A stretch of DNA of 64,000 nucleotides from NCBI RefSeq assembly GCF_008728515.1, contig NW_022167625.1, positions 124,001-188,000 on the forward strand, given 5' to 3'. Made by a program: the position numbers and the translations under genes. Origin of the DNA: Papio anubis (Eukaryota > Chordata > Mammalia > Primates > Cercopithecidae). The notes below the pieces were generated by a model, which made no database searches, was not told where the DNA came from, and saw only the letters and a list, made by a program, of their open reading frames with translations. Of the stretch, positions 35,044-46,394 are shown piece by piece (positions within the stretch are counted from its first letter, which is position 1; every line of letters starts with the position of its first letter).

Positions 35044-36152
35044 TCAATATATTGTAAAAATTAAGGATCATCTATTCCCATGTCCTTAATGGCAAATAGG
35101 CATGGTCTGAGTAAGTGATTTGTTAAGTATCGTAGAGTTGGGGGTAGTAACTGGACCAACACTCAGATTTCTTGGCTTCAGACCAAGCAGTCTTATTCTA
35201 TTTTCATCCAAGTGATTTTTTAAAGTTTTAGTGTTACTAATGATTGCTTTATTTTCCATTTATGGTTAGCTTTATTTTATCCTAGTCATTTAAAATATAT
35301 ATAGATTAGCATTGTGTCATAGCCAGTGTTTTGCTTTACCAGCTTTTACTAGCTCACAAGAGCCAAATCTGTTAAACTTTTAGGAATTTAGCAAGCGTGG
35401 TTGACATCACACTGGTATCTTAAAATTGACTATTATGAGCTGGGCACTGTGGTGCATACCTGTAGTCCCAGCTACTTGGAAAGCCAAAGCAGAAGGATCA
35501 CTTAAGCCCAGTAGTACAGTTCCAGCCTGGGCAATGTAGCAAGACTGCATCTCTAAAAATAAAAATAAAAACAAAAAAATGGCCATCAAGGAAGTGTTTA
35601 CACTGTGGAAATCCAAAAATGTTACAATTCAGGGCTTCCGTTTTCTTAAACAGTTGTTAAACATTTACCAGCATACCGATCATGCCTAGTTAAAAATTGC
35701 AGAGAACCAAAGAATGTAAGTGCTTATTCAGATCACAGTAAAAAATAGAAAAGCAGCAGTTGAACATCTAGCCTCCATTAAGGTACCTTTCTGACCTCTT
35801 TCAAAGGTAACAGTACTTTAAGGCCAACCAAGATATACGATTTATTCTGTATAGTTTTAGCAATATCCATTGATGAAAACCAAAATACCCTCTTTTTTGG
35901 TCTATATCAGATGTGGATTGGTGATTGTAATATTTCTGCAATTCATAGTTGATATCAGAGCTCATTCTTTTTTAAGAAGTTACTGTTTGAATTTCATAGT
36001 CTGAATTTTAGTTCATAAATGACCTAAACTGGAGGCTGTGGATCTAATTTCTGATCTTGGCTATAGTACTCATTGTGCGAGTTTTGTAGGCCACCTAACC
36101 ATCACTCCTCTGAATCTCTTCAGAGTACACCAAATTTTAAAAATTAAGTTGC
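35044..36152. other. Intron with one Alu monomer
   Basis: Unique intron apart from the Alu monomer at 35437. No exon is recognised. Confidence 0.45.
35437..35579 (+). mobile_element. Alu monomer (FLAM/FRAM-like)
   Basis: GAGCTGGGCACTGTGGTGCA, CCTGTAGTCCCAGCTACTTG and TCCAGCCTGGGCAATGTAGC with an A-rich AAATAAAAATAAAAAC tail. A single arm only. Confidence 0.85.
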
Positions 36153-36452
36153 GGCCGGGCGCAGTGGCTCACACCTGTAATCCCAGCACTTTGGGAGGCC
36201 AAGGCGGGCGGATCACCTAAGATTGGGAGTTCGAGACCAGCTTGGCCAGCATGGCGAAACCCCGTCTGTACTAAGCATACGAAAATTAGTGGGACATGGT
36301 GGCAGGCTCCTGTAATCCCAGCTACTTGGGAAGCTGAGGCAGGAGAATTGCTGGAACCCAGGAGGTGGAGTTTGCAGTGAGCTGAGATTGCACCATTGCA
36401 CTCCAGCCTGGGCAACAGAGGAAGATTCCGTCTCAAAAATAAATAAATAAAT
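36153..36452 (+). mobile_element. AluS-like SINE
   Basis: Sense Alu starting GGCCGGGCGCAGTGGCTCAC, with tail AAATAAATAAATAAATATA. Confidence 0.95.
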
Positions 36453-36805
36453 ATATAACCAAACTAAGTTATATCATTTGGACAATGAATGATTGATAAA
36501 AGTAACTACAAAGAATCATGTAGGTTTAAGCTTGTAAGCTCTGCAGACTGCGTCTGTGACATATCATTAAGTTAACTTGTCTGCCACCCTGCTTCAGGGC
36601 CTTAAAAGTCTTTTCATCTTCATCTTAAGTATAAGACAGCAGCTTAGTTAGGCAGTGTTGAATCTTATATGTATTATCATAGTATAAGAATACCTTATAA
36701 CCATAACAAATTTGTTTACTTATCAGATATATGAAAGTGCTCTTCTCAGTTCCTGATCATACAATAGAAGGTCAGTAAATGTCAGTTGAGGGGGGTAAGA
36801 CAAAA

Positions 36806-37020
36806 CGTTTAGAGTCAAGAGACCTAAGTTCAAGTCCCATCTCTGCACTGATTTCTATCTGAAAGATAGGATTAGCTGTTTCTGCTTCCACCTACTTAGT
36901 AGATCTCTGAAGGCTAAACTGTATAGGCTTATGAAAACATTTCAAAAAATAAACACATAATTCTAAAGTTCTCAATTCATGTAACCCATATAACAAAAGA
37001 TATTTTGGATCTTTAATATT
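36806..37020 (+). repeat. Source-like copy of a 0.2-kb local duplication
   Basis: Segment with TCAAGAGACCTAAGTTCAAG, TTTCTGCTTCCACCTAC, GAAAACATTTCAAAAAATAA and AATTCATGTAACCCA. It is repeated directly at 37764-37976 at roughly 85% identity by eye. Its first part looks like an antisense MIR remnant. Confidence 0.88.
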
Positions 37021-37384
37021 ATTTTTAAGATACCTAACTGTTTGAGAGCCACTGGTCTAATGTTAATGTTACTGCTAAACTTGAGGGGGGAAGAAAACAC
37101 TATTGTAAGCTTTTTGAGACCACAGCTACATCTAAAATCATAGTCCATGCTTATATTAATGTTTTTATTATGTTCAAATGTTTTCACTTAACATTTTTAT
37201 ACCCTCTTGGCAAAGGTATTGCTGTTTAGTTAGAGTCAGCAATAAGTTCTATTAATGTAATTGTCCATTTTTGCAAAGGGGAATCTTAACAGTTTTTACC
37301 AAGGATTAATGTGCATTTGTACCAGATTTAATTCTTATATCAAAAGACATTTATTTTAAATCTAAAGGTGTGGCACTGTAATAA

Positions 37385-37557
37385 CATTTGCTGCCATTTG
37401 CTGAGCACTAACTGAACTAGCCATTGAACTAAACATAATCACATTTAATTCTTTTAACAACAACTCATTTTGCAGAGTAGTAAACAGAGGTTCTTGTAAG
37501 GTATTATACTTAAGGTTACATATCTAGCAAGTGGGAAACCTAAACTCATGCTTGAGT
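37385..37557 (+). mobile_element. MIR SINE
   Basis: TAACATTTGCTGCCATTTGC ... CATTTAATTCTTTTAACAAC ... CAAGTGGGAAACCTAAACTC in the MIR order. Confidence 0.75.
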
Positions 37558-37656
37558 GTTTTGGCTATATGACTATACTTCAGCATAGGAATCCCTCAGA
37601 TTTCAACTCTGTGCCCTTATTACCTTCCTTCATTTTAATTTGAGAAGGAGATAGGG

Positions 37657-37661
<5 letters not shown>

Positions 37662-37687
<26 letters not shown>

Positions 37688-37763
37688 GAGACAGGATTTC
37701 ACTCTGTCACCCAGGCTAGAGTACAGTGGCGCTCACAAGACCTCCTGGGCTCAAGGGATATAA
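37662..37763 (-). mobile_element. AluJ-like SINE, left piece of a split copy
   Basis: Poly-T, GAGACAGGATTTCACTCTGT, CCCAGGCTAGAGTACAGTGG, then CCTCCTGGGCTCAAGG, after which the duplicated non-Alu segment begins. TSD AGGGAATTT at 37653-37661. Confidence 0.92.
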
Positions 37764-37976
37764 GGTTTAGTCAAGAGACCTAGGTTCAAGTCTCATCTCT
37801 GCATTGATTTCTTCATCTGAAAGATAAGATAAGCAGTTTCTGCTTCCACCTACATAGTAGGTCTCTGAAAGTTAAAGTGTATGGGCTTGTGAAAACATTT
37901 CAAAAAATAAATACATAATATTACATTTCTAAATTCATGTGGCCCACATAATAAAAGGTAATTTGGGTCTTCATAT
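37764..37976 (+). repeat. Inserted copy of the 0.2-kb duplication, inside an Alu
   Basis: GGTTTAGTCAAGAGACCTAG ... CATCTGAAAGATAAGATAAG ... GAAAACATTTCAAAAAATAA ... GGTAATTTGGGTCTTCATA matches 36806-37020 directly. No poly-A tail or clear TSD surrounds it. Confidence 0.9.
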
Positions 37977-38163
37977 ACCTCCCTGAGTAGCTGGGACTAC
38001 AGGCATGCACCCGCCATGCCCTGCTAATTTTGCTGTATTTTCTTTCTTAGAGATGGGGTCTCACTATGTTGCCCACGCTGGTGTCAAATTCCTAGGCTCA
38101 AGTAATTTTCCTACCTCATCCTGACAAAGAGCTGCGATTACGGACAAGAGCCACCACTCCCAG
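37977..38163 (-). mobile_element. AluJ-like SINE, right piece of the split copy
   Basis: CCTCCCTGAGTAGCTGGGAC ... AGAGATGGGGTCTCACTATG ... GCCACCACTCCCAG, closing with TSD AGGGAATTT at 38164-38172. A few Alu bases at the junction were lost. Confidence 0.92.
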
Positions 38164-38186
38164 AGGGAATTTAAATTTTTAACGAA

Positions 38187-38245
38187 TGTCCAGGTGATTT
38201 TGATTCACATGGACTAGAGTTCGTGCTTTGAGAAACCCAACTCCT
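38187..38245 (-). mobile_element. MER5-like terminal fragment
   Basis: GTCCAGGTGATTTTGATTCA ... GTGCTTTGAGAAACCC is the antisense end of a MER5-type hAT element. Confidence 0.55.
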
Positions 38246-38272
38246 CTGTACATGCCAACTCCTCTGTATAAG
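38237..38272. repeat. 18-bp tandem duplication
   Basis: CCAACTCCTCTGTACATG followed directly by CCAACTCCTCTGTATAAG. Confidence 0.9.
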
Positions 38273-38449
38273 CCAATAGGAGTTATCCTTAGCGGAAACT
38301 ATATGATTGCTGTTTGACAAACAGTTTATAAATATTCTGGAGAGATCAGGAAGGCCTATGGAAAAGAGAAGAACAAGGCTACTAGAATGTTTGATACAAA
38401 ATAACAATATTGCTATATACAAGATTTAAAGATACTCAAATGACAGAAA

Positions 38450-39335
38450 GATACCTTTTTTTTTTTAAGAATTCGTAGAAGCAATTTGTGAGCCCCAGAG
38501 AGGAAGCCTAAAATTCAGCAGAGTGGAAAGATTATTCTGCAGCAAGGACAAACTATTCAAAGAAAAACACGTATTCCAAACAGTATTTATTATAATGAGT
38601 CAGAGGAGGGACAAAAAATACACTTTAACGCTGCCATTTTGTCTTACCTATTCACAAGCGACAAAAGCAAATCCAAGGAAATATAAATAGTGACTCTAAA
38701 ATGATACCCAAACACCACGTTGAAACCATTTTTGTTCAACAGAATCCCCCAAGGGGCATTAACTCTGCTATTAATGTACATAAAATGCTGCTGACATACT
38801 GCAAAATTCAGACTAATTTAATAATGCCTGATGGGCCTTACTTCATGTTAAGATGATGTAATAATATGTTGCTAAATGAGTGTCCTCATACTACGTTCAC
38901 AGCAATCACATTAACTGATGAGCCATTGAAAAGAAACTCATGTCACAGTATTACTGGAAACACTGATAGATCATTCTGCAATTAATTTTTTTTATTGATC
39001 AAACACAGAGCATAGAAGCCAGCATCTTTATTAACAATAGATATATTACTTTAAAAACTACCAGTTAAGTGAAAAATCCTTTATCAGTATAACAAATTTT
39101 TCCTTTATACCTCTTAAGCAAATATTTATTCAAGTAGTTTAAGTTTTTCTCTAAGTATTTAAATGTAGAAGATGGCAGGGTCTTGGTTTTTTTCAGAAAG
39201 TGTGAAGTTTCATCTGAGTTCAGATATTACTCCCTTGAGAAAATGACAACTTTAAAAACTGTACCTTACTTAACTCTTAGTTGTTTGGAAATAAGCTTAT
39301 ACCATTTGGTTTTTCCTTGTTCTTTTTTCCTGTTA
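38450..39335. other. Repeat-free intron block
   Basis: About 0.9 kb with no recognised repeat and many homeodomain-like words (TTTAATAATG, TTAAGATGATG, TGCAATTAATT). No open frame. It could be conserved non-coding sequence, but conservation cannot be judged here. Confidence 0.4.
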
Positions 39336-39800
39336 TACCCAGTATCATATACAGACATTTATAATAGTAAAATAATAAAAGAGTTGATACATCAGAAAGA
39401 CATAACAATGATAAATGTGTATACGCCTAATAAGAAAGCTTCAGAACAAATGAAGCAAAACAAAAATTGATAAAATTAAAGAGAGGGATAAACAAATTGA
39501 CAATCATACTTGAAAAATTGAATACTTCTGTCTTAGCAGTTTGCAGAATAACTAGACAAAAAATTTAGTATAAGATGTAGAACAAAATAAACTAGTTATC
39601 GACAGCCTTGACCTAAATGATATGTATAGAACTCTGCAAACAGCAACTGAAGAACATAAATTCCTTTCAGGGGCACACATTACACTAACAGGCTGGAATC
39701 ATATGCTGGTCCATAAAACTAGTGTCAGTAAATTGGAAAGGTTTGAAACCATACAAAGTATGTTCTTTGGACACAAAAGACTTAAGGAAGAAGTCTGATC

Positions 39801-40024
39801 AGAACTCAGGGACACAAAGAGGGGAACTATAGACACTGGGGCCTCCTTAAAGGTGGAGGATAGGAGGAGGGAGAGGATCAGAAAAAATAACTATTGGGTG
39901 CTAGGCTTACTTCTTGGGTGATGAAATAACCTGTACAACAACCCCCCCACCCCAACACGAGTTTATCTATATAATAAGCCTGAACATGTACCCCTGAATA
40001 TAAAATAAAAGTTTAATAAAAAGC
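39801..40024 (+). mobile_element. Younger L1 3'-end insertion (primate L1 type)
   Basis: CAGGGACACAAAGAGGGGAA, CTGGGGCCTCCTTAAAGG, AACATGTACCCCTGAATA and a TAAAATAAAAGTTTAATAAA tail are the 3' UTR of primate L1 subfamilies. It is short and 5'-truncated, within the older L1 ORF2. Confidence 0.85.
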
Positions 40025-40048
40025 AAAGTTATATTAGAAGTCAATAAG

Positions 40049-40331
40049 ACTGGGTGTGGTGACTCATGCCTGTAACCCCAGCCCTTTGGAAGGCCGATTC
40101 GGGAGGATCACTTGATCTCAGGAGTTCAAGACCAGACTGAGCAACATAGTTAGACTGTGTCTCTACTAAAATTAAAAAGAAAAAAAAAAAAGAAAACTAG
40201 TCAAGTGTGGTGTCAGGAGGCTGAGGCAGGAGGATTGCTTGAGCCCAGGAGTTCAAGGCTGCAGTGAGCAGTTATTGCACTCCTGCACTCCAGCCTGGGC
40301 AACAGAGCAAGACTCTGTCTCAAAAAGCAAT
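40049..40331 (+). mobile_element. AluJ-like SINE with deletion
   Basis: Sense Alu missing part of the right arm. TSD GTCAATAAG (40040-40048) against GTCAGTAAG (40332-40340). Confidence 0.92.
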
Positions 40332-40930
40332 GTCAGTAAGATATCTAGAAAAACACCAAATGTTCAGAAGTTAAGCAACATGTTTAAATGACGCATCATT
40401 TTAAAAAGAAACCACAGGAAATTCAGAAGGTATTTCTAACTGAATAATAATGAAAATATGATAACAAAACGTGTTGGTGCAGTTAAACAAGTGCCTGGAA
40501 GGAAAATGTACCTTTGAATGCTTATATTAGAAAAGATGTACAGTGAATGACCTAGGTTCTACCCTAAGAACTTAGCTAGAAAAAGAAGCACAAAGTAAAC
40601 CCAAAATAAATAGAAAGAAGGAAATACTACAAATAAGAGCAGAAATCAATGTAATAGAAAAAACTAACAAAATCAAAATTTGGCTATTCAAAATAAATCA
40701 TAAGGTTAACCCCTAACTAGATCAGTTAACAAGGAGAAGGGAACAAGAACACAAATTACCAGTACCAGGAATGAAAGAGAGGTTACTGCTGTGAATCATA
40801 TATACATTAAGAATAGAATAAACATTATAACTTAATTCAGTAAATTTGACAACTTGGATTAAATAAATGAATTTCTTGAAAAATACTTACCAAAAGGAGA
40901 CAAATTGAAACAAAATCTGAATAGATGTTT

Positions 40931-41224
40931 ATCTTTTTTTTTTTTTTTTTTTTTTTTTTTTGAGATGGAGTCTCGTTCTGTTGCCCAGGCTGGAGTGAAG
41001 TGGCGCTATCTCGGCTCACTACATCCTCTGCCTCCCGGGTTCAGGCAATTCTCCTGCCTCAGCCTCCCGAGTAGCTGCAACTACGGGTGCCTGCCACCAC
41101 ACCCAGCTAATTTTTGTATTTTCACCATATTGGCCAGGCGGATCTCAAACTCCTGATCTTGTGATCCCCCCGCCTCGGCCTCCCTAAGTTCTGGGATTAC
41201 AGGCATGAGCCACTGCACCAGGCC
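40931..41224 (-). mobile_element. AluS-like SINE with small deletion
   Basis: Antisense Alu with 28-T tail. The TTTAGTAGAGACGGGGTTTCA block is reduced to TTTCA. Flanks CTGAATAGATGTT and CTGAATATCTGTT are the TSD. Confidence 0.95.
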
Positions 41225-42125
41225 TGAATATCTGTTAATGAAAGTAAATTCATGTCAAAAACCTTCCCACAAAGAAAGCATAAGGGTCATATGGCTTCTT
41301 TCAAATGATTAATTCTTTCAAATGCTTAGGGAAAAAAAAATACCAATCTTATACAAGTTAGTTTAGAAAACAGGAGGAGTGAACATTTCTCAGCTCTTTT
41401 TATCAGGTGAGCAATATCCTGGCAATACTCAAATAACACGTGTAGTTTGTATCAGAAGTGAAAGTTTGGATTAAGATTTGAAAATCCATGTATTTAGTTC
41501 ACCACATTATAACAGCATCAAGAAGAAAAACAATATGATCATTTCTATAGATACAGAAAAGGTGTTTGACAAAATTGAATACTCATGATAAAATCTCTCA
41601 GCAAGCTAATAGAAGGTAGCTTCCTCAATTTGATAAAAGACAAACATGGAAAAATATATGGCTAACAGCATACTTAATGATGAAAGACTAAATGCTTTCC
41701 ACCTAATGTCAGCATCAAGGTAAGAATTTTTGTTCTTACCATTTTATGTTTTGGCCAGTGTATGAAGACAAGAAAGAAGGTCATAGAAACTGGAAAGGAA
41801 TAAGTTGAATTGCTGATGACATGTTTGTGTACATAGGAAATCCTAAGGAATCATCAAGAAAACTTCTAAAAATAAATAGTACTTTTAGCTGTATCATAGG
41901 ATACAAGTGAATCTAAAAAGTTAATTGTATTTCTGTACACTAGCAGTGAAAATTAGAAAATAAAATTAACAGAATAGTACTGCTTATAGTAGTATCCAAA
42001 AGCATGAAATACTGAGGGAAAAATGTAACAGAAGATGGCAAAGCGTCAACAGTGAAAACTCAAACATCTGTTGGAAGGCTTACTGTCACTTAGATGTTAG
42101 TTCTTCCTAAATTGGGTTACAGATT

Positions 42126-42168
42126 TCAAGGCCAGCCTGGGCAACATAGCAAGACCCTGTCTCTTTAG
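42126..42168 (+). mobile_element. Short Alu scrap
   Basis: TTCAAGGCCAGCCTGGGCAA then ATAGCAAGACCCTGTCTCTT: about 40 bases of Alu left arm within the L1 relic. Confidence 0.75.
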
Positions 42169-42318
42169 GGGAAGAAAACAAAACAAAAACTAAAGACTTC
42201 TGCTTATCAAAAGACATAGGTTAAAAAAAAATAAATCGGCAAGCCACAGTCTAGAAGTCCAGTATTTGCAAAGCGTATGTTTAACAAAGGACTGATACCT
42301 AGGATATATAAAGCATTC

Positions 42319-42583
42319 CAGGCTGAGGCAGGAGGATTGTTTGAGGCCAGGAGTTCAAATTGCCTGGGTAACTTAGCAAGATTCCTATCTCTACAAAAAA
42401 AAAAATTAAAAATTAACTGCAGGTGGTGGTGTGCACCTGTAGTCCTAGTTACTCAGGAAGCTGATCGCTCAAGTGATTGAGGGGGATCACTTGAGCCCAG
42501 GAGTTTGAGGTTACAGTGAGCTATGATCATGCTGCTTCACTCCAGCCTGGGTGGCAGAGCGAGATCTTGTCTCTTAAAAAAAA
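42319..42583 (+). mobile_element. AluJ-like SINE, 5'-truncated
   Basis: Starts at CAGGCTGAGGCAGGAGGATT. L1 sequence AAAGCATTC before and AAAGAATTTC after act as the TSD. A local duplication around GATCGCTCAAGTGATTGAGG alters the right arm. Confidence 0.9.
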
Positions 42584-42600
42584 AGAATTTCTACAACTCT

Positions 42601-43261
42601 GTAAGGTTACCTAAGGCTTCTACAGTTTTTCTCTTCATGGCAGGAGGTTTAGGTACAGTGAATTAACAAGTTTCCAGTCCCTTCTAGACCTTTGTTCTAT
42701 GGTAATGTCAAGAACAAGATCATTTCTGCTTTGTAACATGATTACACTGGCCTGCTGTTTCCCCAAGAGGATTAATTAAAACTAGTTGTTTTAAACAGCA
42801 ATTTTGATCTTTATGTAACAACAAACCTAATAGTAGCCTCAGTCTTGGGCAGAATTATTAGAAACATAATATTTAGAACACGAAAGTTGGCACTGTATTC
42901 TATTCTGAGCAAACGTGTTTCAGAACAGGCATAAGTAAACCAACTCATTCAGAGAACTAATAAGTTAGTTACTCAAGTAACATGAAGAGCATCTTTTAAG
43001 TTTTTGAAGCATAATTCAACTTTTCTGTAACTTTGAAGGTTAAAAAGTTGGACAATGGGTAGAAATTAAGCATTCCAGATTTCAGCTTAATTTTAAAAAG
43101 AAATATTGTCATGTGTTGAGCTGTTAATGGGGTAGAATATTAAACCTTGGTAGATAAATGACTTTCCTCTCACTGGATGTTTCCAAGCAGAGGGTACACA
43201 TCCACTTTACTGGCATTTTATAATAGAGAGATTACAGTACCTGTTGTTTGATTGAAATAAA
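42601..43261. other. Intron, no feature seen
   Basis: Unique AT-rich TCF12 intron. Confidence 0.45.
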
Positions 43262-43272
43262 AGACCTTAAAA

Positions 43273-43424
43273 GGGGCATGGTGTTGCATGCCTGTATTCC
43301 CACTCCTCTGGAGGTGGATGCAGGAGGATTGTTTGAGCCCAGGAGTTTAAGAGCTATAATGACACCATTGCACTCCAGCCTAGGTGACAGAATGAAATCC
43401 TGTCTCTAAAGAAAAAGAAGTAGA
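43273..43424 (+). mobile_element. Alu monomer (FRAM-like)
   Basis: GGGGCATGGTGTTGCATGCC ... TGCACTCCAGCCTAGGTGAC ... TCTAAAGAAAAAG. TSD AGACCTTAAAA (43262-43272, 43425-43435). Confidence 0.9.
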
Positions 43425-43659
43425 AGACCTTAAAATGTTTCTCAATTCCATGAACTCTCTAGTGACAAGTAAAAGGCTTTCCAAATGGTGTTGATCCATC
43501 TGAGGTTGGTGACCAGAAATTACTGTTGATACTAACCTATATGGATGTGTATGTGCTTCAACTTTTATGCTAATACTACCCAGCAAACTACATGTGTAAG
43601 CACAGACAGCAAATGGTTGAATCAATATAGTGATCAGGTTTGCAGGCCAGTTAGATAGG

Positions 43660-43866
43660 TTAACAATGATGATGCTACATAATAACTAGCATGTATCAGT
43701 CACTTGACCCTATAAGCATAATTTCATTTAGTCCCCACATACTCAGATGGTGGTATTGTTGCTGCTGTTGCATCTGTTACTATTATTCTTCCCATTTGAT
43801 TGCTGAGGAACCTGAAGCCTCAAGAAGTTATATAATTTTCCCAAGATTTCATAACTGGTCAATATT
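43660..43866 (+). mobile_element. MIR SINE
   Basis: TAACTAGCATGTATCAGTCA ... ATTTCATTTAGTCCCCACAT ... GCTGAGGAACCTGAAGCCTC ... AAGATTTCATAACTGG. Confidence 0.82.
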
Positions 43867-44452
43867 AGAAGGATAGGAGAATTGATGTAGTGATAAGAGA
43901 ATGGTTAAAGTAATAGACCAGGTTTCAAAGGAAGGAAATGAAGCCATGATTAAACTTTGTGACTGGAAAAAAAGGTCAAGATATTGGTTGTTATGCAGTG
44001 AAAGAACACTTGCAGTAAGTAATAAGAGAATAATGGCTCTATAAGAACAAGAGGTTATGTCAAAGAGTTAAATATTGGACTTGCAGATTTCACAAGTCAA
44101 GTGGTTTCCAGGGCTAACAATCTAGTCCTCCTTTGGGGAGTAGGTTGGTGATTTAGGAAATTGTTGGAGTCACGAAGATTAAGAAAACATAAGACTAGCT
44201 CTTGGATTGATGTGGAAGCTATCCAGAGATGATTGACTCATAAGGTAGCATGTGAAAGGGACATACATGCACACTAGTTGGCACACAGTAGGCACTGAGA
44301 AAATGTTGTTTGAATCTGAACCATGTAATCTAGAAAAGAGCGTATAAGTAAGACTAACAAGCCATCAGCTGCCTGCAGAGTGATCTGCGTTTCGTGGGTT
44401 GTTTGGAACATAGTTGTTTTGTGGAAAGAAAGTCTAATCTTGGAGTATCAGG
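43867..44452. other. Intron; possible MIR tail at 44270-44310
   Basis: Unique intron. TTGGCACACAGTAGGCACTG resembles an antisense MIR end. Nothing else is recognised. Confidence 0.4.
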
Positions 44453-44464
44453 CAATAGACACTT

Positions 44465-44766
44465 TTTTTTGTTTTGTTTTGTTTTGAGATGGAGTCTTGC
44501 CCTTGTCTGCCAGGCTAAAGTGCAATGACATGATCTCAGCTCCCTGCAACCTCTGCCTCCCAGGTTTAAGCACTTCTGCCACAGCCTCCTGAGTAGCTGG
44601 GATTACAGGCTCCCCCCCACCACACCCGGATAACTTTTTGTGTTTTCAGTAGAGACGGGGTTTCACCATGTTGGCCAGGCTGCTCTCAAACTCCTGACCT
44701 CAGGTGATCCACCTGCCTCAGCCTCCCAAAGTGTTGGGGTAACAGGTGTGAGCCACCGTGCCCAGT
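44465..44766 (-). mobile_element. AluS-like SINE
   Basis: Antisense Alu with GTTTT-repeat tail. Perfect TSD CAATAGACACTT (44453-44464, 44767-44778). Confidence 0.96.
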
Positions 44767-44872
44767 CAATAGACACTTGTAGTGTCCTATTTTTGTTAAA
44801 ATGCGAGAGAGAGAGAGAGTGTTGGATTATGCAGGGCTTACTTGGCAGGGAAAAAGCTTCATTCATTCTTTT

Positions 44873-45091
44873 ATTTTTATTTTATTTAGTTATTTATTTA
44901 TTTTGTGAAACAGGGTCTCACTCTGTCACCCAGGGTGGAGTGCAGTGGTGTGATCACAGCTCACTGCAGCCTTGACCTGCCAGGTTTGGGTAATTCACTT
45001 CAGCCTCCTGGGACTACAGGCATGTGCCACCACAATCGGCTAATTTTTATATTTTTTAGGTAGAGACAGGATTTTGCCATGTTGCCCAGGC
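44873..45091 (-). mobile_element. AluJ-like SINE, 5'-truncated
   Basis: Antisense Alu with an ATTT-repeat tail, ending in GTTGCCCAGGCTG. Flanks GCTTCATTCATTCTTTT (44856-44872) and GCTGCATTCATTGTTTC form an imperfect TSD overlapping the junction. Confidence 0.9.
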
Positions 45092-46378
45092 TGCATTCAT
45101 TGTTTCTTTGTTTCTGTTCTCTCCATGAAAATTGATGGTTATACTTTTGATGATACTTAGTGCTCTTTGGAAGCAGTTTCAGAAAGTCCATTTATTCTTT
45201 TGTAAACTTATTTCAGGAGAAAAAAGCCTATTAAATAATGGGTAGAGATTTGATGCCATCTCAAAACAGAAAAAAGAGGTGACCACATACTGGCTATTAC
45301 ATGATAAGGGATTATTGTCAGTTTTGGAGCATGTAACAAGGGGTAGGAGATGGCAGAACAAATGAAGCAGGAACAACAGAATGTTGACAGCTAGCTGTCA
45401 AAGCTGGTTGACAGCTGTCAAAGCTGGGTGATACAATTAACATGAAGGTTAATTGTACTTTTTTTTTTCCTACTTCCGTGTATATGAAATTTTCTAAACT
45501 AAAAAGTTTAATGTTTTGAAGATGTCTAGTGTGTAATTTTCAGTTTTTGAAGTATTACATGCCTAACTATATGCCTAATGCTATATTGGGGTTTATTTAC
45601 TCTTAATTATACTTACGAAAATGCAAGGAATTGAGAAGAGAGGATACTTAGTTGTTCCATGTTAAAGCTGGTATTAAAGAGAAAAAGAGTGACTTCAAAG
45701 TATTAGAACTCTTCTGAAAATAGTAGGACTACATAACACCATTTCCACAAATACCAAAGAGAAGTAAGATTTCATCTCCTGTTCTTCTAATGTTAGTACC
45801 TCACACAGCTGGCTTCTTTGTATTCATTAAAGAAAAGTCGCAAAGGCATACTGGTAACACATAGGAAAACATTCAGTTAGGCCTTTTTAATAAGAGAGTA
45901 ATAAATTCAGACATTCAGAAAAACTCACTTTGAAGTAGACATGCTTAGAATATGCTCACTACTAACCTCATAAGACTGCTTTCAAAAAATCCCCTATAGC
46001 ATTTTTGGAAGTTGAACTTTTTATGGAAGCCTATACATTCCTAAAGGAAAGTCATTCTTATTGCATATATGTAATTATTTGAATATTGGATATATTAAAA
46101 TGACATTTAGCTTGTTCTCTTCATATTTCTTTTATTTCTAAGAAGTCTATCTTTAGTGATCTACATCCCAGATCTCTCTACTGTGATATCTTCTCATTGG
46201 CTGATAAAAGATTTGGGAGGGAAGTTGAGAAAAAAAAAATTAGTGAAAAAGAAAAATTAAGATGGTAAAATTTCCTATTGCGACTCGTAATTGAAGATTA
46301 GGAAACTGAAACTGCTAGATTATCACGTTTTAGCACTGTAATATTACATGCGTAGTTTATTTTCTTTTTTTAAGCTAG
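45092..46378. other. Intron, unique, with palindromic sites
   Basis: TCF12 intron without recognised interspersed repeats. It contains the palindromic pair listed at 45384-45421. Confidence 0.5.
45384..45421. promoter_or_regulatory. Two perfect palindromes matching TALE-dimer and E-box motifs
   Basis: TTGACAGCTAGCTGTCAA at 45384-45401 and TTGACAGCTGTCAA at 45408-45421 are both perfect palindromes, in a short tandem duplication with AAGCTGG after each. The second contains TGACAGCTGTCA, the known paired TALE-homeodomain (TGIF/PKNOX/MEIS) motif, centred on E-box CAGCTG, which E-proteins such as TCF12 can bind. Function is inferred from sequence only. Confidence 0.4.
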
Positions 46379-46394
46379 AAAGATTGGGCTGATT

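Larger units (their letters stand above)
39340..42600 (+). mobile_element. Old L1 ORF2 relic with nested insertions
   Basis: Sense L1 ORF2 order is visible through the insertions: ACAATGATAAATGTGTATAC (endonuclease part), GGTCCATAAAACTAGTG, GAGCAGAAATCAATG, AAAATCAAAATTTGGCTATT, ATGAATTTCTTGAAAAATAC, ATACAGAAAAGGTGTTTGAC, AGAAAACTTCTAAAAATAAA, GTATTTCTGTACACTAGCAG and AGACTTCTGCTTATCAAAAG. Reading frames are broken throughout, so it is not functional. It is interrupted by an L1 3' end, three Alus and an Alu scrap. Confidence 0.88.
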
